From contig JAUHJS010000008.1 of NCBI GenBank assembly GCA_030412945.1, forward strand, positions 1-64,000: DNA of 64,000 bases, in the 5' to 3' direction. The notes below the pieces were generated by a model. That model did not search any database and was not told where the DNA came from. It saw nothing but the letters and a program-made list of their open reading frames with translations. Source of the DNA: Shiella aurantiaca (GTDB lineage: Bacteria > Bacteroidota > Bacteroidia > Cytophagales > Cyclobacteriaceae). Every line of letters starts with the position of its first letter. The stretch's first letter is position 1. This document shows, one piece after another, positions 42,499 to 50,762 of the stretch. Position numbers and translations under genes: made by a program.

Positions 42499-43401
42499 AT
42501 GAAATCTACTTGCCAAATGGCATTCTTATTTTTAGCCCTATTAGGCATTACAGCTTGTTCTAAAGACAATAGTAATAGTTCTCCGTATAACGAGTATACT
42601 AAAAACACTCTCCAGTATAAGTCTGTTAATGGTGTAGATTCGAACTTACTCAGCCTAGATATTTACCATTACGGGCAAACAGGGGCACAAAAACCTGTTG
42701 TTATTTATGTACATGGGGGTGGTTTTGCATTCGGTGACAAAGCAAATAATATCACGAATAAACTGAATTTATTTTCTTCCTTAGAGTACATTTTTATCAG
42801 CATCAATTACAGACTCAGTCCCCAAATTTATAGCACAGACCCAAACAGGATAATGTATCCGACACATCACAACGATGTTGCAGATGCTGTGAAGTGGGTT
42901 TATGACAATATAGAAAACTATGGTGGAAACAATCAGAAAATTGCACTTTTAGGACATAGTGCTGGTGCTCAATTAGTGGCATTAACTGGCACAAGTAGTC
43001 AATTCTTACCAACAAGAGGGATTAATTTAAATCTTATTAAAGGTATAGCATGTATAGATACAGAAGGATATGATGTGGTAGCTCGTGGTAACGAAAACAA
43101 CCAAGTTTATCTAAATGCATTTGGACAAACTAATACATTTTGGTTTGAGGCTTCCCCCATTAATAATTTGTTTAGTGGCACAAATTATCCTAAATTCTTT
43201 ATTGCAAAAAGAGGTAGTAAACAACGAATTGGCTACTCAGATGCTTTTATTACGAAACTCCAACAAGTTGGAAGTGTAGTAAGGGAGGTTACAGCAAATC
43301 AATATGATCACGAAGGTATAAATGATGCAATTGGGGCAAGCGGAGAAACCATAATTACAGAACCACTAGCCCGTTTTTTTGCTGAATGCTTCCACAACTA
43401 G
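42499..43401 (+). CDS. alpha/beta-hydrolase esterase, lipoprotein
   Basis: 300 residues. The lipoprotein signal ends in LLGITAC. The HSL/BD-FAE-type fold has the oxyanion loop VIYVHGGGFAFGD (about 75-87) and the nucleophile elbow LGHSAGAQ (about 151-158), with the catalytic His likely in YDHEG near 272. It should hydrolyse short-chain esters in the envelope. The TAG stop (43399-43401) is part of the family-B repeat that follows (CACAACTAGCGC), so the repeat supplies the end of the frame. Confidence 0.85.
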   Translation: MKSTCQMAFLFLALLGITACSKDNSNSSPYNEYTKNTLQYKSVNGVDSNLLSLDIYHYGQTGAQKPVVIYVHGGGFAFGDKANNITNKLNLFSSLEYIFISINYRLSPQIYSTDPNRIMYPTHHNDVADAVKWVYDNIENYGGNNQKIALLGHSAGAQLVALTGTSSQFLPTRGINLNLIKGIACIDTEGYDVVARGNENNQVYLNAFGQTNTFWFEASPINNLFSGTNYPKFFIAKRGSKQRIGYSDAFITKLQQVGSVVREVTANQYDHEGINDAIGASGETIITEPLARFFAECFHN

Positions 43402-43506
43402 CGCAAGCCTTCTGGCTTGGGCTTGGCGTATAGGCAGGACTTTTGCGGCTCTTATAACAGATCATTTACAGCACAAGTTCGCTTTGCCAAGACCTGCATC
43501 AGTGAC
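43392..43506 (+). repeat. palindromic repeat family B, copy B4
   Basis: 115 bp, a near full-length copy of B1: CCACAACTAGCGCAAG start, inner GGCGTATAGGCAGGAC hairpin, CTTATAACAG, GCTTTGCCAAGACCTGC and final AGTGAC. The outer arms are less perfect than in B1. Confidence 0.72.
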
Positions 43507-43512
43507 TGGGGA

Positions 43513-43563
43513 AACGGTTCTGTAAGGCGCAGAGTCCCTTTCAGGAGACCCTGCTAGGAAGAA
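43513..43563 (+). repeat. 51-bp direct repeat, left copy (C1)
   Basis: Matches 45709-45759 at 47 of 51 positions (AACGGTTC, TAAGG, CAGAGTCCCTTTC and GGAGACCCTGCTAGGAAG shared). It contains a small GTCCC/GGAGAC hairpin. It lies 30 bp before the Crp/Fnr gene. Confidence 0.8.
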
Positions 43564-43593
43564 AAGCTTCAAGCAAACATATCAACCAAACAA

Positions 43594-44172
43594 ATGGAAC
43601 AAATCAGACAGGTAATGAAGCAAATGATTGACGTTTCGGAAGACGAACTAAACGACTTCCTGAGCGGAGCTAGTGCCAAAACCTTTAAGCGGCAAGAAAT
43701 CATCAGCAGACCAAACCTTATCCCAAACGAAATATTTTTTATAAAAAAAGGGCTCATCCGGGTTTCGATTACCGACAGCTCCGGAACCGAACACACCATA
43801 CATTTTGCCTTAGAAAACCAGTTTATTGCCGATTATTCCCATTTTATTCAACGCCAGCCTTCCATATATACCTTGCAAACCTTGGAGGAAACGGAGGTGG
43901 TAATTTTGCCACTTTCCACCATTGAGTGGGGATATAAGCATTTAAAAGAAGGACAAAAAATGGGCAGGCTCATTGCCGAGTACTATTTCATTTATCAGGA
44001 TGACCGGATAAAAAACTTATACATACGAACGCCCAAGGAGCGGTACGACAACATCACCCAAGTATTTCCTAATATACACAACAGAGTGCCACAACACATG
44101 ATTGCTTCGTATTTAGGCATTACACCTATACATTTGAGTCGGCTTAAAAAAGCAGGAATAAAAAAAACCTAA
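43594..44172 (+). CDS. Crp/Fnr-family cyclic-nucleotide-binding-domain regulator
   Basis: 192 residues. The cNMP-binding beta-roll occupies about 15-115 (FIKKGLIRVSITDSSGTEHTIHFALE), and the C-terminal winged helix is about 140-190 (IASYLGITPIHLSRLKK). This short form without FNR cysteines is abundant in Bacteroidota. It probably controls the two genes downstream, which share its repeat-bounded unit. Confidence 0.9.
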   Translation: MEQIRQVMKQMIDVSEDELNDFLSGASAKTFKRQEIISRPNLIPNEIFFIKKGLIRVSITDSSGTEHTIHFALENQFIADYSHFIQRQPSIYTLQTLEETEVVILPLSTIEWGYKHLKEGQKMGRLIAEYYFIYQDDRIKNLYIRTPKERYDNITQVFPNIHNRVPQHMIASYLGITPIHLSRLKKAGIKKT

Positions 44173-44240
44173 ACATTTGTTATCGTTTGGCACGAGCCAA
44201 CTGAGCCACCTTTGTCATTATCATTTAAACCATATGTGTA

Positions 44241-44831
44241 ATGACAAAGAGAATTTTCACTTCTAGCATATTGCTGCTAGGTCTGTCGGCATCAATGCTT
44301 GCACAAAGCAATTCTACCCAATCTATAAAGACCAAAAATTATGACCCAAGCACCAATCTTGTGGTATGGCCACAAGAGTTTAATCCTGAAAAGGCAAAGT
44401 GCTATGTGTACAATAAGATAGCAATACAGGCTAAGCCGGAGGTGGTCTGGGACATTTTGATTGATGCTAAGAACTGGCAAACCTTCTATAAGGGTGTAGA
44501 AAGTCCGGTAGAATTGTTAGATACTACAGCAAACACTCTTCAAAGCGGTTTGGCCTTCAAAATGCACACTATGGGCTTACAGCTTGTGCCGGTAATCAAA
44601 GAATTTGTACCTAATGAGCGCTTGGCTTGGGAGGTGCGAAGGGGCAATCTGCGGGCATATCATGCCTGGGTGATTGTTCCTACTGAGTATGGTTGTAGGT
44701 TAATTACGCCCGAATCGCAAAATGGATTTCTAACCTTTTTACAAAAGGTGTTTCAGCCCAATAAACTACTAAACCTACACGAACATTGGCTTGAAGCAAT
44801 TAAAGAAAGAGCAGAAAATAATCAAAACTAA
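44241..44831 (+). CDS. SRPBCC (START/polyketide-cyclase-like) domain protein, secreted
   Basis: 196 residues with a signal peptide (ending SASMLAQ). The SRPBCC fold is seen in IAIQAKPEVVWDILIDAKNWQTFY and PNERLAWEVRRG. Such domains bind hydrophobic ligands. One base separates its stop from the ATG of the dehydrogenase gene. The ligand is unknown. Confidence 0.82.
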   Translation: MTKRIFTSSILLLGLSASMLAQSNSTQSIKTKNYDPSTNLVVWPQEFNPEKAKCYVYNKIAIQAKPEVVWDILIDAKNWQTFYKGVESPVELLDTTANTLQSGLAFKMHTMGLQLVPVIKEFVPNERLAWEVRRGNLRAYHAWVIVPTEYGCRLITPESQNGFLTFLQKVFQPNKLLNLHEHWLEAIKERAENNQN

Positions 44832-44832
44832 T

Positions 44833-45612
44833 ATGAAAGAATACATTTTACTAACAGGGGCAAGCTCGGGCATTGGCTATGAAATGGCCAAGCAACTGGC
44901 CTCCAAAAATTATAACTTGCTTTTGGTAGCAAGAAGTGAAGATAAATTATCGCAGCTTCAAAGAGATTTGCAAAAGCAATACCCCGTTGAGGTGGAATAT
45001 TTTCTCTTTGATTTGGCTGAGCCTAATTCGGCAAGCGATTTATATCAATTGGTAAAAGAGAAGAACTACTTGGTTACAGGCTTGATAAACAATGCTGGAT
45101 TTGGCGATTATGGCAATTTCGTAGAAATGCCTTTGAAAAAAGATGAAGAAATGATTGCCGTAAACATCACCGCATTAGTGGGGCTAACCAAACTATTTGG
45201 TGCTGACATGGTAAAGGCAGGCAAGGGACGCATTATGAATGTGGCTTCGCTACTTTCATTTTTACCTTTCCCCTACTATTCCATCTATTCTGCTACCAAA
45301 TGCTTTGTGTTGGCATTTACCGAAACCCTGGCAGCCGAGTTGGAAGGAACAGGCGTAAGCGTAACGGCACTCTGCCCCGGAACGGTGGAAACACCCTTTC
45401 ACACGGAAGCCATGCGTAAAACAAACGCTATGAGTGCCAACAAACCCATGCCCAGCCACGCGGTAGCCCAAGCAGGCGTTGAGCTGTTTTTAAATGGACA
45501 AGGCAAAAAAGTAGTTGGTTTTATGAATTGGTTTTTAAGCAATTTACCCAGAGTAAGCCCCGATAAAATGATGATGAAAATTAAAAAGAACTTAGCAAGC
45601 ATAAAGCCTTGA
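44833..45612 (+). CDS. short-chain dehydrogenase/reductase
   Basis: 259 residues. Classical SDR motifs are TGASSGIG (about 8-15), NNAG (about 86-89), catalytic Ser in NVASLLSF and YSATK (Tyr-Lys, about 153-157). An NAD(P)-dependent oxidoreductase of unknown substrate. The ATG at 44833 directly precedes the dinucleotide fold; a longer frame would overlap the preceding gene. It ends the Crp-SRPBCC-SDR unit. Confidence 0.9.
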   Translation: MKEYILLTGASSGIGYEMAKQLASKNYNLLLVARSEDKLSQLQRDLQKQYPVEVEYFLFDLAEPNSASDLYQLVKEKNYLVTGLINNAGFGDYGNFVEMPLKKDEEMIAVNITALVGLTKLFGADMVKAGKGRIMNVASLLSFLPFPYYSIYSATKCFVLAFTETLAAELEGTGVSVTALCPGTVETPFHTEAMRKTNAMSANKPMPSHAVAQAGVELFLNGQGKKVVGFMNWFLSNLPRVSPDKMMMKIKKNLASIKP

Positions 45613-45630
45613 TACGCCTTATTCATCAAA

Positions 45631-45655
45631 TCGGTCGCAATTGTAATGCGACCGA
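45631..45655 (+). terminator. hairpin after the dehydrogenase gene
   Basis: Perfect 9-bp stem TCGGTCGCA / TGCGACCGA with a seven-base loop, 18 bp after the stop. No T tract follows, so termination may be weak or the hairpin may have another use. Confidence 0.5.
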
Positions 45656-45708
45656 ATACTACATGCTAGCATACAGTGAAAACCCCACTAGATAGAGAAA
45701 TGGAAACT

Positions 45709-45759
45709 AACGGTTCCATAAGGCCCAGAGTCCCTTTCGGGAGACCCTGCTAGGAAGAA
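45709..45759 (+). repeat. 51-bp direct repeat, right copy (C2)
   Basis: The partner of 43513-43563, in the same orientation. The two copies bound a 2.2-kb unit with three genes. Confidence 0.8.
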
Positions 45760-45800
45760 GTAGTTAAGAAATATAGCTTTCCCTTATCCTACTAAGCCAC

Positions 45801-45826
45801 AAAAAAAGCCATCTTCCGATGGCTTT
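45801..45826 (-). terminator. intrinsic terminator of the MoxR gene
   Basis: The stem AAAGCCATC / GATGGCTTT with loop TTCC lies six bases past the MoxR stop. On the minus strand it is followed by a run of seven T. Confidence 0.85.
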
Positions 45827-45831
45827 GTATT

Positions 45832-46818
45832 TTATGTATTGATAGGCACTTTTTGTAAAATGGCCCGAACGATGTCGCGGGCTTTTACCCCATCGGCTTC
45901 GGCCTCGTAATTGAGGATTAGGCGGTGGTTAAACACATCGGGGGCTACTTCCTTAATATCTTCCGGCAGCACAAAATCGCGGCCATCAAAAAAGGCCGTG
46001 GCCTTAGCGGCCAGGTTCAGGTTGATACTAGCTCGTGGCGATACCCCAAACTGTATGTATTGCGCCTCTTGGTTCAGTCCGTATTCCTTAGGCTGGCGGG
46101 TAGCAAATACCAGTTCTATGATGTACTTCTCCAGGGCTTCGCTGATACTTACCTGATTGATTTCATTGCGGATCTGGAAGATATCCTCCTTGGTCAGCAA
46201 AGTATTGATCGTACTATCGAAGCTCATATTGGCCATACGCCTCATAATTTCCAGCTCGGCCTCTTTGCTCGGGTAGTCTACATACACTTTCATCATAAAG
46301 CGGTCTACCTGCGCTTCGGGCAGCGGATAGGTTCCTTCTTGGTCTACCGGGTTTTGCGTGGCCAGTACCAAAAAAGGCTTATCGAGCGGAAAGGTGGTTT
46401 CGCCTATGGTCACCTGCTTTTCTTGCATGGCTTCCAGCAGGGCCGATTGCACCTTGGCCGGAGAGCGGTTTACCTCATCGGCCAAAATCAGGTTAGCAAA
46501 TACAGGGCCTTTCTTTACCTCAAACTTGCTGGCCTGCTGGTTGTAAATCATGGTACCAATCAAATCGGCAGGCAAAAGGTCGGGCGTAAACTGTATGCGC
46601 TTAAAATCGAGGTGAAGGATGCGCGCCAGCGTGTTCACCGTAAGGGTTTTCGCCAGTCCGGGTACGCCTTCCAGCAAAATATGTCCGTTGGTAAACAGCC
46701 CAATCAACAGCCTATTGAGCATATACTCTTGGCCCACCACCACCTTGGCGGCTTCGGCAAATACCTGCTTGATTTTTTGTTGATGTTCTTGTTTCAAATC
46801 GCTTGTTGCTTCCATCAT
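45832..46818 (-). CDS. MoxR-family AAA+ ATPase
   Basis: 328 residues. Walker A in GVPGLAKTLT, Walker B in LILADEVNRSPAKVQSALLEAM and sensor motif ATQNPVDQEGTYPLPEAQ are the MoxR signatures. MoxR ATPases act as chaperones for VWA-domain proteins. The usual partner genes (DUF58, VWA, BatA-like) are not adjacent here; the next gene upstream is divergent. Confidence 0.93.
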   Translation of the reverse strand: MMEATSDLKQEHQQKIKQVFAEAAKVVVGQEYMLNRLLIGLFTNGHILLEGVPGLAKTLTVNTLARILHLDFKRIQFTPDLLPADLIGTMIYNQQASKFEVKKGPVFANLILADEVNRSPAKVQSALLEAMQEKQVTIGETTFPLDKPFLVLATQNPVDQEGTYPLPEAQVDRFMMKVYVDYPSKEAELEIMRRMANMSFDSTINTLLTKEDIFQIRNEINQVSISEALEKYIIELVFATRQPKEYGLNQEAQYIQFGVSPRASINLNLAAKATAFFDGRDFVLPEDIKEVAPDVFNHRLILNYEAEADGVKARDIVRAILQKVPINT

Positions 46819-46979
46819 GCGTTCTTCTGATTTTAAAGGCTGCTAAAATACAAAAAAATTGGGCATCCCTATGCCCAATTCCTGTAAGCATACGAATACT
46901 TGGGCAAAGAGTTAATTTTTTCCTTGACCGGAGACCGAGCAATGCTTCCCACAACTAGCTTTGTAAAAAGTATTCGTCC

Positions 46980-47885
46980 GTGAAACAGCAGCATTACTAT
47001 TGGGCCGGCTTTGGCGCCTTCATCATCTGGGGCTTTATTCCCATGCCTTTGCGCAATCTTACCGATTTTGCCAGCGGGCAAATCCTCTATTTTCGCATGC
47101 TGATTTCGCTGGTGGCCTTGGCGCTGCTGGTACTGGCCTTCCGCAGGGCCATGCTCAAAGAAACCTGGCAACTGTTTAAAAGCCAATCGGCTAAAATCCA
47201 AAAGCGCGATGTGGCCTATTTGCTGCTAGGCACGGCTTTGCTTACCATCAACTGGCTTTCCTACATTTATGTAATCAACCATGTAGATATACAAACGGGC
47301 TCATTTGCCTATCTGGTATGTCCTATACTGGCTTCTTTGTTTGGTTTTTTGATTTTGAAGGAACCGCTCAACAATAATCAGTGGATAGCCATTGGCCTGA
47401 GCGCCCTTAGCTGCGGACTGATAGGCGTGGCCTCTTGGTACAGCCTTAGTTTTAGTTTGTTCATTGGCGGCACCTATGCCTTGTATATGATTACCCAGCG
47501 TGTGCTGAGACTATACGATAAGGTGATTTTGCTGGCTTTACAACTGGTTATTTCCTTTACCCTTATTGCGCCTTTCTATTCAGCCTTGGCTGGAGAAGCC
47601 TTCACCATGCCCAGTGGTTATTTCTGGCTGTGGACGGGCATTTTAGCGATTTTCTTTACCGTTCTACCACTTTTCCTAAACCTACTGGCGCTGAAAGGCT
47701 TGCCTTCGGGCGTGGTGGGGATCATTATGTATGTCAATCCGCTGCTGAATTTTGTGGTAGCCTATCTGTTTTATGGGGAAAAAACTTCGATACAGCAGTT
47801 TATCGCCTATCTCATCATCATAGGTTCCATTGTGCTGTACAATACCAAACCTAAAGAGAAAGCCCGTCTTTCGGGCACGGTGTAA
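46980..47885 (+). CDS. EamA-type transporter, RarD-like
   Basis: 301 residues with ten TM helices, in two EamA halves. FIIWGFIPMPLRNL near the start, NHVDIQTGSFAYLVCPIL and ALKGLPSGVVGIIMYVNPLLNFVVAYLFYGE near the end match the RarD branch of drug/metabolite exporters. The start codon is GTG (46980). Substrate unknown. Confidence 0.88.
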   Translation: MKQQHYYWAGFGAFIIWGFIPMPLRNLTDFASGQILYFRMLISLVALALLVLAFRRAMLKETWQLFKSQSAKIQKRDVAYLLLGTALLTINWLSYIYVINHVDIQTGSFAYLVCPILASLFGFLILKEPLNNNQWIAIGLSALSCGLIGVASWYSLSFSLFIGGTYALYMITQRVLRLYDKVILLALQLVISFTLIAPFYSALAGEAFTMPSGYFWLWTGILAIFFTVLPLFLNLLALKGLPSGVVGIIMYVNPLLNFVVAYLFYGEKTSIQQFIAYLIIIGSIVLYNTKPKEKARLSGTV

Positions 47886-47887
47886 TT

Positions 47888-48256
47888 TTATTTCTTAAAG
47901 ATAAAATATACCGCCAGCACCAAGAACACAAAGCCGAGCAGGTGGTTCCAAGCTAGTTTGTCGGACTTGAATACATAGACCGAGATAATGGCAAAAACCG
48001 TAAGGGAGATGACCTCTTGTATGGTTTTGAGCTGAATAAGAGAGAAAGGGCCTCCGTTTTCCTGAAAGCCAATTTTATTGGCGGGCACCTGAAAAATATA
48101 CTCAAAAAGCGCCAAACCCCAGCTGATAAGTACCACACTCCAGAGCCCGAGGTGCTGCAAGAGGCTAAGTTTTTTGAAATGCAAATGCCCATACCAAGCA
48201 AAGGTCATAAACACATTGGACAAAATGAGCAGCAAAATGGTATAGAGGCCTTTCAT
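47888..48256 (-). CDS. DUF486 (DMT-superfamily) membrane protein
   Basis: 122 residues with four TM helices. NVFMTFAWYGHL, WGLALFEYIFQVPANKIG and LKTIQEVISLTVFAIISVYVF are conserved DUF486 features. It is one half the size of ordinary DMT transporters and so may work as a dimer. Convergent with the RarD-like gene, two bases apart; nine bases separate its start from the Rrf2 stop, so the pair is probably co-transcribed. Confidence 0.9.
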   Translation of the reverse strand: MKGLYTILLLILSNVFMTFAWYGHLHFKKLSLLQHLGLWSVVLISWGLALFEYIFQVPANKIGFQENGGPFSLIQLKTIQEVISLTVFAIISVYVFKSDKLAWNHLLGFVFLVLAVYFIFKK

Positions 48257-48265
48257 AGAAAAGAC

Positions 48266-48712
48266 TTATTTTTTAAGTAAGGAAGCAGTTTTTTCGTTTT
48301 CGCGGTTCACGATTTGTAGCAAGGTGCTATCTTTCAATAAAGCTACCGTTTGATTGCGCAGGGTCAAAAACACATCGCGGATGCCGCAGATTTCCTCATC
48401 GGCACATTCTTCGCAGCGCTCGTAGTATTTGTGGGTCACACAAGGTAAAAAGGCGATGGCTCCATCGAATAGGCGCATTACCTCGGCCAGATTCACCTCC
48501 GCAGGATCTTTCAGCAGGTAATAGCCGCCTCCTTTTCCTTTTTTGCTGCTGAGTATGCCCGCACGCTTGAGATCGAGGAGTATGGCTTCCAAAAACTTTC
48601 GGGGGATGTGCTGCTGTTCGGAAATCTCACTAATCAGCACCGGGCCACTGTCACGCCTATGCGTAAGGTACACAAGGGCATTAATGGCATATTTAGATTT
48701 TTTGGAAAGCAT
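48266..48712 (-). CDS. Rrf2-family transcriptional regulator
   Basis: 148 residues. The N-terminal winged helix has KYAINALVYL, the recognition helix IPRKFLEAILLDLKRAGIL and the wing GKGGGYYL. Cysteines at CVTHKYYERCEECADEEICGI could bind an iron-sulfur cluster as in IscR/NsrR, though the spacing is not that of either. Likely redox- or sulfur-responsive. Confidence 0.88.
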   Translation of the reverse strand: MLSKKSKYAINALVYLTHRRDSGPVLISEISEQQHIPRKFLEAILLDLKRAGILSSKKGKGGGYYLLKDPAEVNLAEVMRLFDGAIAFLPCVTHKYYERCEECADEEICGIRDVFLTLRNQTVALLKDSTLLQIVNRENEKTASLLKK

Positions 48713-48741
48713 ATGGCAAAGATAGCAATTTGCACACGGAA

Positions 48742-49740
48742 TCAGGTGCGGGGCTTGTACCGCGATTTTTCAAAGATTTTTTGGGCATTGGTATCAGCCA
48801 TCAGCTCGGGCAGGCTCACCTCGGGGTTGCGCTCCATGTATTGGCGCACAATTTGCCAGCCCAGCCACATGCCTATGCGGCCGGGGCATTTATTTCCGAT
48901 TTCCACCGTCTTGGGGCGCTCCCCCAAAAACTTCAACTTCATGGTATAATCCGTTTCGTAAATCAGCTCATTCTGTATAAAATTGGCCCAGATGATGTCC
49001 GCATTTTCTTCAGTATCTTTCACCTCCTCGGCTGTATAGCCAATAATCAGGCTGTCGGGAGTGCAGGGTAGCATGGTTTCGATAAAGTACATCGACTTGC
49101 CGTAGTACACCATATCCGCCAGCATACTTCTGTCAGTCTCGTTGGAGAGGTTGAACTTCTGAGAAATAAACAGCAAACTATTGCTCATTAGGTGCTCAGG
49201 GGTATACCTCCGCAAAATGTATTGGGGGATGTTTATAGGACGATACGTAGCGTTTTCACCCAAATAAAAATCCAGTCCGAGAATAAGAAGTTTATCATTT
49301 ACATACATATCATTGGCAAAGCCCGTAAGGCCTACCTCTATTTGGGGCAATTCAAAATCGGGGTAGTAGTAGCGTATGGCCTGAAAGATTTCCGTAAACT
49401 GTTTGTTCAGCAAATCCTGCGGAAAGGTAGCCTGAATTTCCTGATACAGCGTATCAATACCGGGATTTTGCACGAGGGCTAAAAGCGAATTAACTACTAG
49501 CGAATCGTGAGGATATTCCTGACGGCCTAGAAAGTTATCGGCAAAGGCCGGATGGGCATCCATAAAATGAATCACCTCCTCCGCTTGGCGCAGTTTCATC
49601 AATTCGTGGTCGAGGCGGCTGATGGAAGGCTGAACCGAAACCGCAGCATATTCCGACTTAAGATTACAACGTTCGCTTTCGCTGGAGCAGGCGCCCAAAA
49701 GCAGAAGGGCAATAATACTGGCTGATAGAATGTTTCTCAT
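48742..49740 (-). CDS. gldB: gliding motility lipoprotein GldB
   Basis: 332 residues from the ATG at 49740, which begins a lipoprotein signal ending in LLLLGAC. PSISRLDHELMKL, HPAFADNFLG and the C-terminal zinc-peptidase-like stretch (MVYYGKSMYFIETMLP, MWLGWQIVRQYMERNPEVSLPELM) are characteristic of GldB, needed for gliding and linked with type IX secretion in Bacteroidota. The T9SS-tagged GH16 elsewhere in the window agrees with this lifestyle. Confidence 0.88.
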   Translation of the reverse strand: MRNILSASIIALLLLGACSSESERCNLKSEYAAVSVQPSISRLDHELMKLRQAEEVIHFMDAHPAFADNFLGRQEYPHDSLVVNSLLALVQNPGIDTLYQEIQATFPQDLLNKQFTEIFQAIRYYYPDFELPQIEVGLTGFANDMYVNDKLLILGLDFYLGENATYRPINIPQYILRRYTPEHLMSNSLLFISQKFNLSNETDRSMLADMVYYGKSMYFIETMLPCTPDSLIIGYTAEEVKDTEENADIIWANFIQNELIYETDYTMKLKFLGERPKTVEIGNKCPGRIGMWLGWQIVRQYMERNPEVSLPELMADTNAQKIFEKSRYKPRT

Positions 49741-49848
49741 AACAGAATGCGTAGCAGGATTCATTTTTAATGACAAAAGTATTTATTTATTTTACGGAAG
49801 TTCAAAAAAAGCCAGCTTATTCAAAAATATCCGCTTTCTTCGCCTATT

Positions 49849-50481
49849 ATGAGACAACTACTCGCAGTAACCTTTTTTATGGTGGTGGCTTTGACCGCAC
49901 AAGCCCAAGTTTCCATTGGTATCAAGGTAGCCCCCGCACTTAGTACCAACCGCGTAACCAACAAAGAGCTCGATTACGATTTCTCTACCAACGGACTGGG
50001 CGCGCGTTTAGTGATAGGCCCCACCTTTGATATTTACCTGGCTGATAATTACGATTTCCACACAGGAATTTTATTTGTACCTAAGTATGTGGGCATCAGT
50101 AGACGCTTCAATGCTACCGATGCGGAAGTAAAAGAAAGATACAAGCTCCAATACCTGCAAATTCCCTTGGCACTGAAACTCTATACCGATGAAATCGCCA
50201 TCGATAAGAAAATTTACTTTGTGATAGGCGGCACCACCGATATCAAAATCTATGAAGAGCCTAGCCGTCCCAGCAATTTCCTCATCACCGATTTTCGCAC
50301 CTTCGACTTCACAGCCCTTATTGGAGCCGGACTGCAATTGCGCGTAGGGCCGGGCACCACCATAGAAGCCGGCTTTAGCTATGGCCGAGGCTTGGTGAAC
50401 ATTGCCCGCGATACCGACAACAATCTCAACCACACACTCAAAAACGATATGCTGAACCTCGATTTGACTATCAAATTCTAG
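49849..50481 (+). CDS. PorT-like outer-membrane beta-barrel protein
   Basis: 210 residues with a signal peptide (ending LTAQAQ) and an eight-strand-type barrel (VSIGIKVAPALSTNRV, FHTGILFVPKYVGIS, YLQIPLALKLYT, IKF end). The YLQIPLALK strand is the hallmark of the PorT/OMP_b-brl_2 family, of which PorT takes part in type IX secretion. Assignment to PorT itself is uncertain. It is divergent from gldB with 108 bp between the starts. Confidence 0.75.
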   Translation: MRQLLAVTFFMVVALTAQAQVSIGIKVAPALSTNRVTNKELDYDFSTNGLGARLVIGPTFDIYLADNYDFHTGILFVPKYVGISRRFNATDAEVKERYKLQYLQIPLALKLYTDEIAIDKKIYFVIGGTTDIKIYEEPSRPSNFLITDFRTFDFTALIGAGLQLRVGPGTTIEAGFSYGRGLVNIARDTDNNLNHTLKNDMLNLDLTIKF

Positions 50482-50605
50482 CATTTAGAGGCTTCTTCTG
50501 CACTTCAGATAGAAAAAACTACATTTCACGCAAAATTCCCTCCGCTTATGTAACTGTTGGCGGTGCTTGTCGTTAGCACCCATTGTTCACAACAACAAAC
50601 TCAAC

Positions 50606-50749
50606 ATGCATACAATTACTCCCATTAGGGCTGTATTTGAGGTGGCCGATCCTCAGGTGCGCGCCCAACGTATCCGTAGTTATAGTCAAGGATGGCAATT
50701 GGCTATTCAAAATTATCTGCAGATAGAAAACTCATTAAGCACTAATTAG
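50606..50749 (+). CDS. possible small peptide (47 aa) ahead of the TonB receptor
   Basis: An ATG frame of 47 codons (MHTITPIRAVFEVADPQVRAQRIRSYSQGWQLAI...) that ends 13 bp before the receptor gene. The composition is protein-like and hydrophilic. It could be a short gene or a leader peptide in the 280-bp leader. A GGTGCT/AGCACC hairpin lies just upstream (50563-50581). Confidence 0.35.
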   Translation: MHTITPIRAVFEVADPQVRAQRIRSYSQGWQLAIQNYLQIENSLSTN

Positions 50750-50762
50750 TTAACGAAGCTAT

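Noticed and set aside
43513..45759. Composite transposon or insertion sequence bounded by the 51-bp repeats
   Set aside because: The repeats are direct, carry no transposase, no inverted ends and no obvious target duplication.
50563..50749. Riboswitch ahead of the TonB receptor at 50763
   Set aside because: A GGTGCT/AGCACC hairpin and a short frame are present, but no known aptamer consensus such as TPP, cobalamin or FMN can be recognised.
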